Source of the DNA: Clostridium zeae
Lineage (GTDB): Bacteria; Bacillota; Clostridia; Clostridiales; Clostridiaceae
Direction: 5' to 3'
Assembly: GCF_017312485.1 (NCBI RefSeq)
Contig: NZ_BMBA01000001.1
Span: forward strand, 882,396-946,395
DNA: 64,000 bases
In this document: positions 16,990-26,412 of the stretch, piece after piece
Position numbering within the stretch: the first letter of the stretch is position 1
Layout of the letters: each line of letters opens with the position of its first letter
Program-made: the position numbers and the translations under genes
The notes under the pieces: generated by a model
The model's database searches: none
What the model saw: only the letters and a program-made list of their open reading frames with translations
What the model was told of the DNA's origin: nothing

Positions 16990-17769
16990 CTACTTCATAA
17001 AAGCATCCTTCCATTCATCTTGCTCTACCATATCTTCAGATTCAACTACTTCTAAAATTTCTTCATCTAATTTCACCTTATTTATGTACTGACTATAAGA
17101 ATTGCAGGAATGCCTAGCATCACAATGTCTGCATACTGCAGTGCCAAATGGAGCTTTCTGCCCTTTCTTAACTTCTTTTAATTTTGACAGAGGTGGTGCT
17201 TTAAATTCTCCCTCTTCAATTTTATCTACAGTTTCACCAAAGCATTTTATCTGTTTTTCGAACTCATTATTATCAATTTCAAGTTCAACAATAGGATTCC
17301 AATCATCGATTATATCTACTGCTATTTCGTCGCCAATACTGGTTGCTTGTCTAAGTTTTGGAGGAGGGGCAGTTGCTATTACTGCCATATTATTTATTTC
17401 AGTGCCCTTAAGGTTTTTCCACATATGAGCGTAAACATTAAGCTGTCCTCTATATAGATCCTTATCATTTCGAACTTCTTCTGCATTATGAATTTTTATA
17501 TCATACAGTGTTATATTGTCTTCCTTTTCTACTATATCTACAATACCTTCTATTGTATATTTTTTCCCCTTTGGAGTTACTTGCTCTGGCAGTATTAGCT
17601 TAACCTCAGCTTCTGTCATATCTTTAGCTACTTTTCCTAGCTTTTCATAATATAATTTTACCTGCTGCCATGCAAACTCTTTCATGTTTAAAGTTATGGA
17701 ACGTCCAGTTTCGTATTTTAATTCTTCGTAATTATCCTCAAATAGCTCTCTCAATTTCTTTATATCCAT
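16990..17769 (-). CDS. PD-(D/E)XK nuclease module with Fe-S cysteines, detached from its helicase
   Basis: This 259-residue protein matches the catalytic second half of the nuclease domain normally fused to the C-terminus of UvrD-like helicases and AddB. E55 in AEVKL, D78 in EGIVDIV, and D90 and K92 in YDIK form the active site. The motif Q109-L-N-V-Y113 follows. C213, C216 and C222 (CRHCDARHSC) are three of the four ligands of the usual Fe-S cluster. The remaining N-terminal part of such domains, including a CPRKY cysteine, sits at the C-terminus of the helicase encoded at 18519-21098. GAGGGG six bases ahead of ATG 17769 supports independent translation. It may act with the helicase as a two-subunit enzyme or be the remnant of a broken gene. 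Confidence 0.8.
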   Translation of the reverse strand: MDIKKLRELFEDNYEELKYETGRSITLNMKEFAWQQVKLYYEKLGKVAKDMTEAEVKLILPEQVTPKGKKYTIEGIVDIVEKEDNITLYDIKIHNAEEVRNDKDLYRGQLNVYAHMWKNLKGTEINNMAVIATAPPPKLRQATSIGDEIAVDIIDDWNPIVELEIDNNEFEKQIKCFGETVDKIEEGEFKAPPLSKLKEVKKGQKAPFGTAVCRHCDARHSCNSYSQYINKVKLDEEILEVVESEDMVEQDEWKDAFMK

Positions 17770-17912
17770 ACTATACCCCTCATCCCATTTTACATATGCT
17801 TAAGATATAATTACGTACTCTTTACGCAACGCTTCTGATAAAGAAGCTATAAGCCTCCAATTTCAACTATTAAGTTATGCATGCCACCATTTTGCATTGC
17901 TGATTATTATCC

Positions 17913-18335
17913 TTAGACTTGAGATTCGGTATATCTTTTAAAATTATCTAAAATTGATTGCCATCCATTTTTCTGCATCTCAATGGGATTAGTATCCTCT
18001 GCTTCAAAAGCTTCATTAATCTCTGTTTTATCACCTTGATCTATAAAGGTTATTTGAACTTTTCTTTCATCTCCTAAAGTGTAAGCTAGAACTTCATGCA
18101 ATTTAACTTCATCATAAATACCCCCAAAATCAAAGCCAAAACTTCCATCTTTAGCTTCCATTCTTGAAAGAAATTTACCTCCAACTCTTAAATCATTTTC
18201 TGCAACAGTAGTATGCCAATCTTCTGAAGCGCTGTTCCACTTCTTTATATGCTCAGGCTCTGTCCAGCATTTCCATACCTTTTCTACTGGTGCATTTACC
18301 GTTGTCATTATATTTATTGTTTTATTATTTTCCAT
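17913..18335 (-). CDS. SRPBCC / AHSA1 family protein
   Basis: The 140-residue single-domain protein starts TVNAPVEKVWKCWTEPEHIKKW and ends NGWQSILDNFKRYTE, the classic START/Bet v1-like AHSA1 pattern with a hydrophobic ligand cavity. The ligand is unknown. ATG 18335 has AAAGGAGAG seven bases upstream. The frame is open for a further 52 codons upstream only because it runs through the palindromic repeat element, so that extension is not real. It lies between the two halves of the helicase-nuclease and is probably an insertion in that locus. Confidence 0.85.
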   Translation of the reverse strand: MENNKTINIMTTVNAPVEKVWKCWTEPEHIKKWNSASEDWHTTVAENDLRVGGKFLSRMEAKDGSFGFDFGGIYDEVKLHEVLAYTLGDERKVQITFIDQGDKTEINEAFEAEDTNPIEMQKNGWQSILDNFKRYTESQV

Positions 18336-18386
18336 AATAGTTCTCTCCTTTAATATAAGTTTATATTTTGATTTTATTGTTTTATG

Positions 18387-18481
18387 GATGTACCACTTCG
18401 TAATAAAACTTATATTTTTAAATTCTCTCACCAGAAGCCATGAGAGTTTTAAAAATAGATTTCGGTTCGAACTGGTACATC
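18387..18481 (-). repeat. Structured ~95-nt repeat element, copy 2
   Basis: The outer arms are at 18387-18400 and 18468-18481 (GATGTACC...GGTACATC with one mismatch). The inner stem is about 17 bp, around TTTTAAA and CTCTCA. The complement aligns end to end with 6946-7036. In the outer stem GAACC/GGTTC of copy 1 is GTACC/GGTAC here, a compensated change. It sits a few tens of bases beyond the stop of the helicase and directly ahead of the SRPBCC gene. Confidence 0.8.
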
Positions 18482-18518
18482 TATACATCAATAATCTTAG
18501 TATCTTCTAGTTTTCTTT

Positions 18519-21098
18519 TCATATGCTTCTCATTTCTATATAATAATTATGGATATCTTCTAAGGTATTATGCACCAAGCTACCAAAGAAGGTTATGGTA
18601 GTTCTAGCTGGCACAAAGTTGTATTTTTTATATATCATATATTTTCTAGGGCAATCATTGTAAGCTAAATAATGAGTTGTATAGGAATAAACCTTTGCTA
18701 TAGTTTCATCTTTCTTATTAGCTTTTGGCATTGAATCTACCTCTAAACTTTGAATTAAAGGTAATCTGGCATTTGCAATATCATCCTTAAAATATGGATG
18801 CATTCTCTGACCTAAACCTCTGAAATTTGGTATTATAAGTAAAATCTCTGCTCTGGACAAAGCTACATAATAAGATCTCATTCTATCAAAATGAGCTATT
18901 TTATTTAATGGTTCATATTCTCCATTTAAATAAGGTCTTACTAAAGCCTCCAATTTGTTCTCATTGTTCATAACTGGTGGCACCGCTCCTAAAATAACTA
19001 CAGGAAATTCTAAACCTTTTGCCTGATGTATAGTTAGAAATGAAACTCTACCTTTTGGTATTGGCTCAGCTTTAATCTCATAATCTCCTTCTTCTCTTTT
19101 ATATAAAGCTCCTAAATAAGAAGTTACAAATACCCTCACGAAGGTTTCTTCATAGAGTGCTTGTCCGGTTATTAATCCGACGTTATGTTCAATAAAAAAG
19201 TGAAGATAATTAGTTATATTAGATAAATTATAAATAGGACCTTCATCAATACCATTTTCAGCATCGTCAAAAACTTTTTTGAATCTATCAAAACCGCATA
19301 GCTGATAAAATAAATCTAATAGGTTCCAGTCTAAAGAATTAATTCTCGTAATAAGCCATCGATAATTTAGGTTTATACCTTCATTGATCTTCTTTTCTAT
19401 TATTCTTTCTAAGGATTTTTTATTAATTTCCTTTTGACCTGTTTCTGACAATTTGTCCTTTAATGCCTTCTTCAAATTTTCACAGCTTTTTCTATCCATT
19501 GAGTCATTTAATGAAATATTACTTTTTTCCAAATACTTTAGTATTTCAAAATAATCATTTTTTAAGTTGTCTAATTCAAATATTGTTTTATCAATAAAGC
19601 ATTGAAGTTCATAATCCTCAGCTATTATATTCTCTGCTGAAAATAAGCACTGCTGTATCCAATCATTAAACTCCTTATGCTTTCCTACATTAAATCTCTC
19701 TTCTATTTCTGGTGTTCCAAATAAATAAAAGATCAACCCAAAAATGTCCATGGGTTCAGGATTATCAAAAAATCTGCCTGCACGAGGTGCATAGACCTCT
19801 ATTCCTACCTTTTTAAACTCAGCCTTTAATTTTGGTGCATTACTGTTACCTTTTAAGTAAGTGAACAACACTGCAACCTCTGATGGATCTGAAATCACCT
19901 TTTTATCTAGCATTTCTTTTACTTTTAAAGCAATTTCTCTGTACACTTTATCTGGAGATTCACCTACAGTGGTTACTACTGAGATTCCATTATCAGAACT
20001 ATGCGCTTTTATGTCTTTATCTACATTTCTATAGAAGCTACCGTTTAAAGTTTCATTTGCCCAGTTTTCTTTTTCCATAAAATTCGTATAATACTCAACA
20101 ATCTTCTTTCTAGATCTATAGTTAATATTTAGTTTAATCTTCTTTGGTTCAATATCTAAATAATCTTTACATCTAATATCAAACTGAACAAAATTTTCAA
20201 CTGTTGCACCTCTAAATCTATAAAGCGACTGATCATCGTCACCTACAACGCAGATATTCTTGAATTTATTTGCAAGCTTAAAAAATATCTTTTCTTGAAT
20301 GTTATTAGTATCTTGATATTCATCTATAATGATGTGTTTAAAAATCTTTTCACTATTATAGCTTTCACATAAAACCATATAGCCAAATTGCTGGAGTAAT
20401 GATAAGTCAATAGTTTGTCTTGGTTCATTTTTGAGACTTTCAAGATAAAATTTATATAATTTTCCGAGCATCGAAAGTGTTTCATCACCTTCTGGATTAT
20501 TTATCACTCTATCTACTTCTATACACTCTTCTGAAAATCTATTAAATAGAGCTATTAAAGAATTTACTATGGAATTCTTAGAAATAGATCTAGCCCCTAA
20601 GTATTCTTTTATTTCTTCCTTATATGTATCAGTAAGTCCCAAGACTCTTTCAGCTCTACCTAAGAATTTATTACTGCTGACATAAAAATACTGATCTATC
20701 TCCTGCATGATAATAGGGCGTTTTTTCTTCAAGTCATTTTTAAATCTTTTATCTAAAATAAATCTTTGACATAATGAATGTACCGTCCCTACATACATAT
20801 TAGAAATATCATAGTGCTTTTTTGTTTCTGCTGTGGCAAGCGCCAGCAGTGAAGTTAGACCTGCTTTAAGTTGCTCCGCTGCTTTCTCTGTAAAGGTACT
20901 TAAAAATATTTCTTCCGGTTTAACATCATGAAATACTATTAGATTTACACATCTCCATAACAATACTCTAGTCTTACCTGAACCAGGACCAGCCACTAGA
21001 TATAATGGACCATTTATATTCTTTATAGACTCTTCTTGAGCTTTATTAGGGTTAAATCCACTTTTAATAAATAAATCCTCTATTCTAATAACACTCAC
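18519..21098 (-). CDS. UvrD/PcrA-like superfamily 1 DNA helicase with truncated nuclease domain
   Basis: The 859-residue protein has Walker A AGPGSGKTRVL (about 36-46), motif II DEYQDTN, VVGDDDQSLYRFRGA, NYRS, QAKGLEFPVVILG (motif V) and YVALSRAEILL (motif VI), so it should be an active ATP-dependent 3'-5' helicase. At the C-terminus, CPRKY (C816) and FGSLVHNTLEDIH mark the beginning of the PD-(D/E)XK domain seen in about 1,100-residue relatives. The protein then ends at MRSI. The missing catalytic part is encoded separately at 16990-17769. The start is a GTG, with AGGG seven bases ahead. Likely role is DNA repair. Confidence 0.9.
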   Translation of the reverse strand: MSVIRIEDLFIKSGFNPNKAQEESIKNINGPLYLVAGPGSGKTRVLLWRCVNLIVFHDVKPEEIFLSTFTEKAAEQLKAGLTSLLALATAETKKHYDISNMYVGTVHSLCQRFILDKRFKNDLKKKRPIIMQEIDQYFYVSSNKFLGRAERVLGLTDTYKEEIKEYLGARSISKNSIVNSLIALFNRFSEECIEVDRVINNPEGDETLSMLGKLYKFYLESLKNEPRQTIDLSLLQQFGYMVLCESYNSEKIFKHIIIDEYQDTNNIQEKIFFKLANKFKNICVVGDDDQSLYRFRGATVENFVQFDIRCKDYLDIEPKKIKLNINYRSRKKIVEYYTNFMEKENWANETLNGSFYRNVDKDIKAHSSDNGISVVTTVGESPDKVYREIALKVKEMLDKKVISDPSEVAVLFTYLKGNSNAPKLKAEFKKVGIEVYAPRAGRFFDNPEPMDIFGLIFYLFGTPEIEERFNVGKHKEFNDWIQQCLFSAENIIAEDYELQCFIDKTIFELDNLKNDYFEILKYLEKSNISLNDSMDRKSCENLKKALKDKLSETGQKEINKKSLERIIEKKINEGINLNYRWLITRINSLDWNLLDLFYQLCGFDRFKKVFDDAENGIDEGPIYNLSNITNYLHFFIEHNVGLITGQALYEETFVRVFVTSYLGALYKREEGDYEIKAEPIPKGRVSFLTIHQAKGLEFPVVILGAVPPVMNNENKLEALVRPYLNGEYEPLNKIAHFDRMRSYYVALSRAEILLIIPNFRGLGQRMHPYFKDDIANARLPLIQSLEVDSMPKANKKDETIAKVYSYTTHYLAYNDCPRKYMIYKKYNFVPARTTITFFGSLVHNTLEDIHNYYIEMRSI

Positions 21099-21279
21099 CC
21101 TCTCATCCCTATATTGTGTATTATTTTACCATACTAATTACCCTTACACTACTATCATCTTACATATTACCTAGAATGTTTTAAAATTTTCATTCTAATT
21201 TAACTATTAAATATTTTCTAGAAAGAATAGCTTCCAGCTTTCTTATCAATCTCTCCTAACTTCTGGCATAGATAATTTT
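21099..21279. other. Upstream region of the helicase gene, no gene
   Basis: AT-rich spacer between the helicase start and the terminator of the biosynthetic cluster. It must contain the helicase promoter, but no convincing -35/-10 pair was picked. Confidence 0.4.
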
Positions 21280-21323
21280 AAAACCCTAGTAGAACTACAA
21301 TATTCTCTACTAGGGTCTTTTCT
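21280..21323 (-). terminator. Terminator of the NRPS/PKS cluster
   Basis: ACCCTAGTAGA (21283-21293) pairs with TCTACTAGGGT (21306-21316), with a T-rich tail outside the stem on both strands. It closes the minus-strand biosynthetic operon about 80 bases after the exporter stop. Confidence 0.85.
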
Positions 21324-21401
21324 AAAACTACATTTATTAAGTTAATTATCTAAAAGTTATTTCAGAAGCTTGCATATTATTTAAGGGTACTTATTTTATT
21401 C

Positions 21402-22658
21402 CTAATCAGAATTCAAACTCAATTCGCTTACGGGTTCTTCTATTGGTTTTACTAACGTATTTAAAGCAAATTTAATAATCATACCTACTATTCCAACAAT
21501 TACAGCATAAGTTATAATCTTTGTGTCGTATAGATATCCAAATATAAAGTTTCCTAGTATACTTCCAATTGCAAACATCATTAGTAACATTGAATTATAT
21601 CTTCCTAAGAACTCACTATTAACTTTCTTTTGGCTAATTGTTAAGTAAAATACTCCATAATTAGCAAATGATAAGTAGAATACAAATGATACCACAACTA
21701 AAAACACAACCATCATTAAATTATTTTCCTTTAAATAGCTAAAGATTGTTCCATTTGCAAGTAAAAGCATACTGGCAATCCCCAAAAGCATTCCACTCAT
21801 ACTGAAATTTAAAGCCTTAATCTCATTCATCTTTTTATTAATTCTAGGTATAGTAAGTACCATAGAAACAGACGCTATAGAAATTGCAGTTTGAACAACA
21901 GAGTAGTTTTGGTCACTTCCATTAAAAATATTTTTTATTATAAACGGCATACCAACAGTAAACAATGGTAGTACAAATACATAACTAAACATTCCATTCA
22001 ATGCAAGTGAAAATATTTGTTTATCTTTAAATAGAGTGATTCCTGATTTAATATCACTAAATACGGAATTTCTCTTTCTATTTGGAATATCTTTAAATTT
22101 ATAAAGTGTTGCAATAAACGCCATTAAGAAAAACGTTACTGCATCAATACCTATAACAAATTCAATCCCCTTACTATGATATATTAATGCAGCTATCATA
22201 GGTGCTATGATTTGTCCTATTTGCAAAGCTGTTCTGTATATCATATTTCCCTTCACAAGATCCTCTCTTTCCAGTATATGTGGAATTACTGTTGAAACGC
22301 AGGGTTGATATATTACTGAACAAATACCAAATATTATGGCCATAATATAAATTCCAGTTATACCTAGTGACCCTTTACTACTTAGTGCAATGAACAATAC
22401 AAGGACCACGCCTCTTATTAAGTCAAATCCTACCAATATTTTCTTCTTGTCTAGCCTATCTACTATTACTCCTGCAATTGGACCTAAAACAATATTAGGA
22501 ATAACAGCTAATGTTAGAATAAAAGCAAACTTAGATGCTGATCCAGTTAACTTTAATATATACAATGCTAACGCAAAATCGAGAAATGCATCTCCCATTA
22601 TAGTGATAATTGATCCTGAGACAAACAAACTAAATGTTCTATTCTTAAATAAATTCAT
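21402..22658 (-). CDS. MFS exporter of the NRPS/PKS cluster
   Basis: The 418-residue protein has about 12 membrane segments and the MFS loop motif GPIAGVIVDRLDKKKILVGFDLIRG between helices 2 and 3. It is of the EntS/macrolide-efflux (MFS_3-like) type, which exports siderophores and antibiotics by proton antiport. AGGAGG lies eight bases before the ATG and overlaps the stop region of the PKS gene 12 bases upstream, so it is translated from the same mRNA. Its place as the last cluster gene makes export of the hybrid peptide the likely job (inference). Confidence 0.88.
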   Translation of the reverse strand: MNLFKNRTFSLFVSGSIITIMGDAFLDFALALYILKLTGSASKFAFILTLAVIPNIVLGPIAGVIVDRLDKKKILVGFDLIRGVVLVLFIALSSKGSLGITGIYIMAIIFGICSVIYQPCVSTVIPHILEREDLVKGNMIYRTALQIGQIIAPMIAALIYHSKGIEFVIGIDAVTFFLMAFIATLYKFKDIPNRKRNSVFSDIKSGITLFKDKQIFSLALNGMFSYVFVLPLFTVGMPFIIKNIFNGSDQNYSVVQTAISIASVSMVLTIPRINKKMNEIKALNFSMSGMLLGIASMLLLANGTIFSYLKENNLMMVVFLVVVSFVFYLSFANYGVFYLTISQKKVNSEFLGRYNSMLLMMFAIGSILGNFIFGYLYDTKIITYAVIVGIVGMIIKFALNTLVKPIEEPVSELSLNSD

Positions 22659-22670
22659 AATATTATCCTC

Positions 22671-25600
22671 CTAGATGAACTTAACTCTCCTGCAGTAATC
22701 AAACATGTCAGAAAAATTATATTCTTTTATTTTGGGCCATTGGAATCCTAACATACTTAGAATCATATTTGTCTTACCTTGTTCTATGTGAATCCTATTC
22801 GCATGGCTTTCTAATATCTCTGCATTTAAATCACCAAATAGATGTATCATTAAATTTTGAACATATTCTACCATATTTGCATCATCATTATGAAGATACA
22901 AATAATCAAAGAATTCATCAATTGAAACCTTACTTACATTTAAATTATATTTATCATTCGCTATTACATTTGGGATATTTCCTAGATATGGATTTCTAAT
23001 GTGATAAATTTGATTTTTTAGCTCTGCTCTATTAAATAATAAAACTATTGCAAGACTTACATAATCAACAAAAGAACAATCAAAAGGTATATCTATATCT
23101 GGAACCTTCTCCATTCTTATAAAAGACTTGAGTATTAAATAAAAAGCATTGTTATTAATATTTTCTTGAAATTTTCCATTTGCAGAATTACAAGTTATAT
23201 TAGCGATTCTAAAGATGTTAGCGTTTATACCTTCTCTTCTGGCTCTTATTACTGCTTTTTCTGCAATTAGTTTAGTTTTCCCATAATATCCTTGTATCTT
23301 TTCATCGCTTATATCTTCCTCATATTCAGAAAACATCTCAGCTTTATTACTATTCATCAAACCTTGTCCCACAGCAAGTGAAGAGATATAATTTACATCC
23401 TTAAATTTTATATTCTTTGCAAAACTTAATATCCTTTCTGTAGCAAGTACATTTGCTTCATGGAACTCTTGATATCTTCCAAAATGATTTGCATTAGCCG
23501 CTGAATGTATGATACAGTCTACTTTTTCTGAAAGTTCCTTATACTCGTCCTCGCCTAGTCCAAAGTTTTCATGAGCTAAATCCCCATCTACAATAAATAT
23601 TCTTTTTTTGAATCTATAATAAAAATCCTCATCGAAGTAATATTTAATCTTTTCTTCAAGTCTTTTCCCAGAATCAATACTATTACTTGACCTAACAATT
23701 GCATATACATTACTTTCAGTAGAATTCATTAATCTAGAAAGTATGTGCACGCCTAGATACCCAGTTACCCCTGTAAGCAAGATATTTTCGTATTTATCTT
23801 TTTTATTTAAATTTATATTTTCATAAATTTTATTTTTTTCTTTATAATCTAAAACTTTAACTTTTAGTTCTTTATCTTCTATTATAGATCCAGCTGTGGG
23901 GCTACATTTTAAAACTTCTTTTATATTATCAAGCTTTTCTTTTAAGTTGGCATTAATGCATCTAATATTTATAGCTAAGCTATTTATTGTGTTGTATTTA
24001 TACACATCTGCCAAACTTACGTCAAATTTTCCTCTTAATTTCCCAACAAATATTGAAGCTTGCAAGGAATCAATCCCCATTGCTAATAAGTCATCAAATA
24101 TATTAACCTCGTTATAACCTGTTAGCTCAAACCATGCATCTGCAATATCTTTTTCTTTTTCTGTATAGTTATTATCCTGCCTTCCTATAAGCTTAATTCT
24201 AGGTTTATCACCATAATTTTTATCTAAAGAACTTACATATCCTTTATAACCTTCCATAGCCTTATCTAATTGTTCAACTATATTATCAGGTAAATTTTCT
24301 TTTTTAATAAATTCATATACCTCTATAAATTTATGTTCCACCGATCTATTTCTAGGTAAGTTGAACCAGCATCTATTTCTATCAAAGTGATATTTAGGCA
24401 GGCTGACCTTTCTTCTACTCCCATCTCTATAAAACTTCTCCCAATCTATATCTACACCCTTTTCGTATAATTCACATAACTCCTTAAGTGCGTCTACATC
24501 TTTCCTGCTACTTTCCAAAAATCTGTTAATACTGTAATCTACTCTCTTAGCGAATTTAGCCTTGTCTTCTTCAGAACTCTCAGTAAACATATATTTTTCT
24601 AGAGTCTTATTACTTAAATCAGCAATTTTATTTCTTAAATCTTCTTCATCTCTAACAATTAATGCCACTCTATACTTGCAATGCTTTCTACCAGTTTTAA
24701 CTGTGTAACATATATCAGAAAAGCTAATCTGTTCTTTACGATTTAAGAAATCTCTATATTCAGCAATTAATCCATTTAAAGATGCTAAACTCATTGCTGA
24801 AAAGGTTATAATATCTAAATCACTATTTTCTTTTATATCTTCACTAAACTTTTTTGGTTCCTCAAGTATTAAGTGACCATTTGTCCCGCTCATTCCAAAG
24901 CTACTAACTCCACATCTAAGCAATTCTCCATCATTAGTCCAATCACTAAGCCTATCATTTACGTAAACTGGAGAATTTTTAAAATCTATATTTCTATTTG
25001 GTACTTTAAAGTTTATATTTGGTGGAATCTTTCTATTTTTTATCGCCATTATAGCTTTTATAATACCAGCTAAGCCTGCTATACCATCTGTATGTCCAAT
25101 ATTCGTTTTTGCAGAACCTATTGCACAGAATTGCTTTTTATCAGTGTACTTATTAAAAGCATTTGTAATTGCTTTTATTTCTATTGGATCCCCTAATTTA
25201 GTTCCTGTTCCATGAGCCTCAATATATGAAATTGTTTCAGGACTTATATTTGAATTCTTCCAAGCATCTAAAATAACATTTTCTTGAGCTTTCGCATTAG
25301 GTGCTGTGATTCCGATTGAACTCCCATCTTGGTTAATAGCACTTCCCTTAACAACTGCATAAATTTGATCCTTATCTCTAATAGCAGCATCTAAAGACTT
25401 CAATAATATTGCAGCACATCCTTCACCTGTATTAGTACCATCAGAACTATCATCAAAAGTTTTGGTCAAGCAATCAGAAGATTCTATCCCAATCTTGACT
25501 CTTTCTATTGATTGTATGCCAGGCAAAATAGCTATATTTGTACCTCCAACTAGAGCCATCTCACAGTCACCATTTCTTATCCCTTGACAAGCTTGATGTA

Positions 25601-26249
25601 TGGCAGTAAGTGCTGACGAACAAGCAGTATCTATTGCTAATGCAGGTCCTTTTAAATCTAAAATATAGGATAATCTACTCGCCATAACAGATTTTAAATT
25701 TCCAAGCACAATACTGCCAATAAAGGAAGGATCTGCATGCTCAATATACTTACTGTATTGTTCAACTATACTATTACATACAGCCATGTATATTCCTGTT
25801 TTTGTACCTTTTATTTTATTACCTGCATATCCAGCATCCTCTAATGCTTGCCATGCTATTTGCAAAAAAATCCTTTGATTAGGATCCATTAACTGTGCTT
25901 CATTTAAATTAATACCAAAAAAACCGTTATCAAACTTATCAATTTCTTTCATGTATGATAATTTATCGTATTTTAGTTCTTGGTTTTTATTCTTAATACC
26001 AACATATTCAAAGTATTTATCTACATCCACTTTTCGTTCCTTTGGAAGCTCACACACTCCATTTTCTCCATTTTTAAGCAACTCCCAATATTCGTCTAGA
26101 TTATCGGTTGATGCAAACTTACATGATATACCAATAATTGCCACATCATTGTTAGATAGCTCTTCTACAATTACCTCTCTATTTTCACTAGCATCAGAAT
26201 CAAATATATCAAATTGTAAATCCTCTAGATCAATAAACATATTAGACAA
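22671..26249 (-). CDS. AT-less PKS protein: KS - AT-docking remnant - ACP - thioester reductase
   Basis: Residues here count from an in-frame ATG at 26255. KS (about 36-455) has C212 in DTACSSA, H348 in EAHGTGT and H388 in KTNIGH, so it should condense. Residues 456-640 contain no acyltransferase, but the post-AT linker VSLPKYHFDRNRCWF is kept, as in trans-AT synthases. ACP has S730 in LLAMGIDSLQ. The terminal reductase (about 820-1194) has GVTGYLG for NAD(P)H and Y991/K995 in YYGKTK, so hydride release to an aldehyde or alcohol is expected. No KR, DH or ER is present. AAGGAGG sits one base before ATG 26255 but seven before the TTG at 26249, so I prefer the TTG. Confidence 0.92.
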   Translation of the reverse strand: MSNMFIDLEDLQFDIFDSDASENREVIVEELSNNDVAIIGISCKFASTDNLDEYWELLKNGENGVCELPKERKVDVDKYFEYVGIKNKNQELKYDKLSYMKEIDKFDNGFFGINLNEAQLMDPNQRIFLQIAWQALEDAGYAGNKIKGTKTGIYMAVCNSIVEQYSKYIEHADPSFIGSIVLGNLKSVMASRLSYILDLKGPALAIDTACSSALTAIHQACQGIRNGDCEMALVGGTNIAILPGIQSIERVKIGIESSDCLTKTFDDSSDGTNTGEGCAAILLKSLDAAIRDKDQIYAVVKGSAINQDGSSIGITAPNAKAQENVILDAWKNSNISPETISYIEAHGTGTKLGDPIEIKAITNAFNKYTDKKQFCAIGSAKTNIGHTDGIAGLAGIIKAIMAIKNRKIPPNINFKVPNRNIDFKNSPVYVNDRLSDWTNDGELLRCGVSSFGMSGTNGHLILEEPKKFSEDIKENSDLDIITFSAMSLASLNGLIAEYRDFLNRKEQISFSDICYTVKTGRKHCKYRVALIVRDEEDLRNKIADLSNKTLEKYMFTESSEEDKAKFAKRVDYSINRFLESSRKDVDALKELCELYEKGVDIDWEKFYRDGSRRKVSLPKYHFDRNRCWFNLPRNRSVEHKFIEVYEFIKKENLPDNIVEQLDKAMEGYKGYVSSLDKNYGDKPRIKLIGRQDNNYTEKEKDIADAWFELTGYNEVNIFDDLLAMGIDSLQASIFVGKLRGKFDVSLADVYKYNTINSLAINIRCINANLKEKLDNIKEVLKCSPTAGSIIEDKELKVKVLDYKEKNKIYENINLNKKDKYENILLTGVTGYLGVHILSRLMNSTESNVYAIVRSSNSIDSGKRLEEKIKYYFDEDFYYRFKKRIFIVDGDLAHENFGLGEDEYKELSEKVDCIIHSAANANHFGRYQEFHEANVLATERILSFAKNIKFKDVNYISSLAVGQGLMNSNKAEMFSEYEEDISDEKIQGYYGKTKLIAEKAVIRARREGINANIFRIANITCNSANGKFQENINNNAFYLILKSFIRMEKVPDIDIPFDCSFVDYVSLAIVLLFNRAELKNQIYHIRNPYLGNIPNVIANDKYNLNVSKVSIDEFFDYLYLHNDDANMVEYVQNLMIHLFGDLNAEILESHANRIHIEQGKTNMILSMLGFQWPKIKEYNFSDMFDYCRRVKFI

Positions 26250-26318
26250 ATTCATCCCTCCTTATAAGTATGGAAACTTCCTTAACCTTATAATTTATTT
26301 TCTTATAGTTTCTAATTC

Positions 26319-26393
26319 TTGCATTGGTTAAGTCTATAGCTGTATATTGTATCTTACTGATAAACTGACATGCGTTTTATTCAACCAATGCAA
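26319..26393. other. Inverted repeat in the gap between AT and PKS genes
   Basis: TTGCATTGGTT (26319-26329) is perfectly complementary to AACCAATGCAA (26383-26393), with a 53-base loop. It occupies most of the 157-base gap and could be an RNA-processing or attenuation structure, or a binding site. Confidence 0.55.
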
Positions 26394-26412
26394 CTGCTGC
26401 CTTTTACCAAAT

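Noticed and set aside
18336-18491. N-terminal extension of the SRPBCC protein
   Set aside because: It translates through a palindromic repeat, and a strong ribosome-binding site marks ATG 18335.
22671-23900. Redox-inactive reductase (R*) acting as Dieckmann cyclase
   Set aside because: The GxxGxxG motif and the Tyr-Lys pair of an active reductase are present; only an assay could reverse this.
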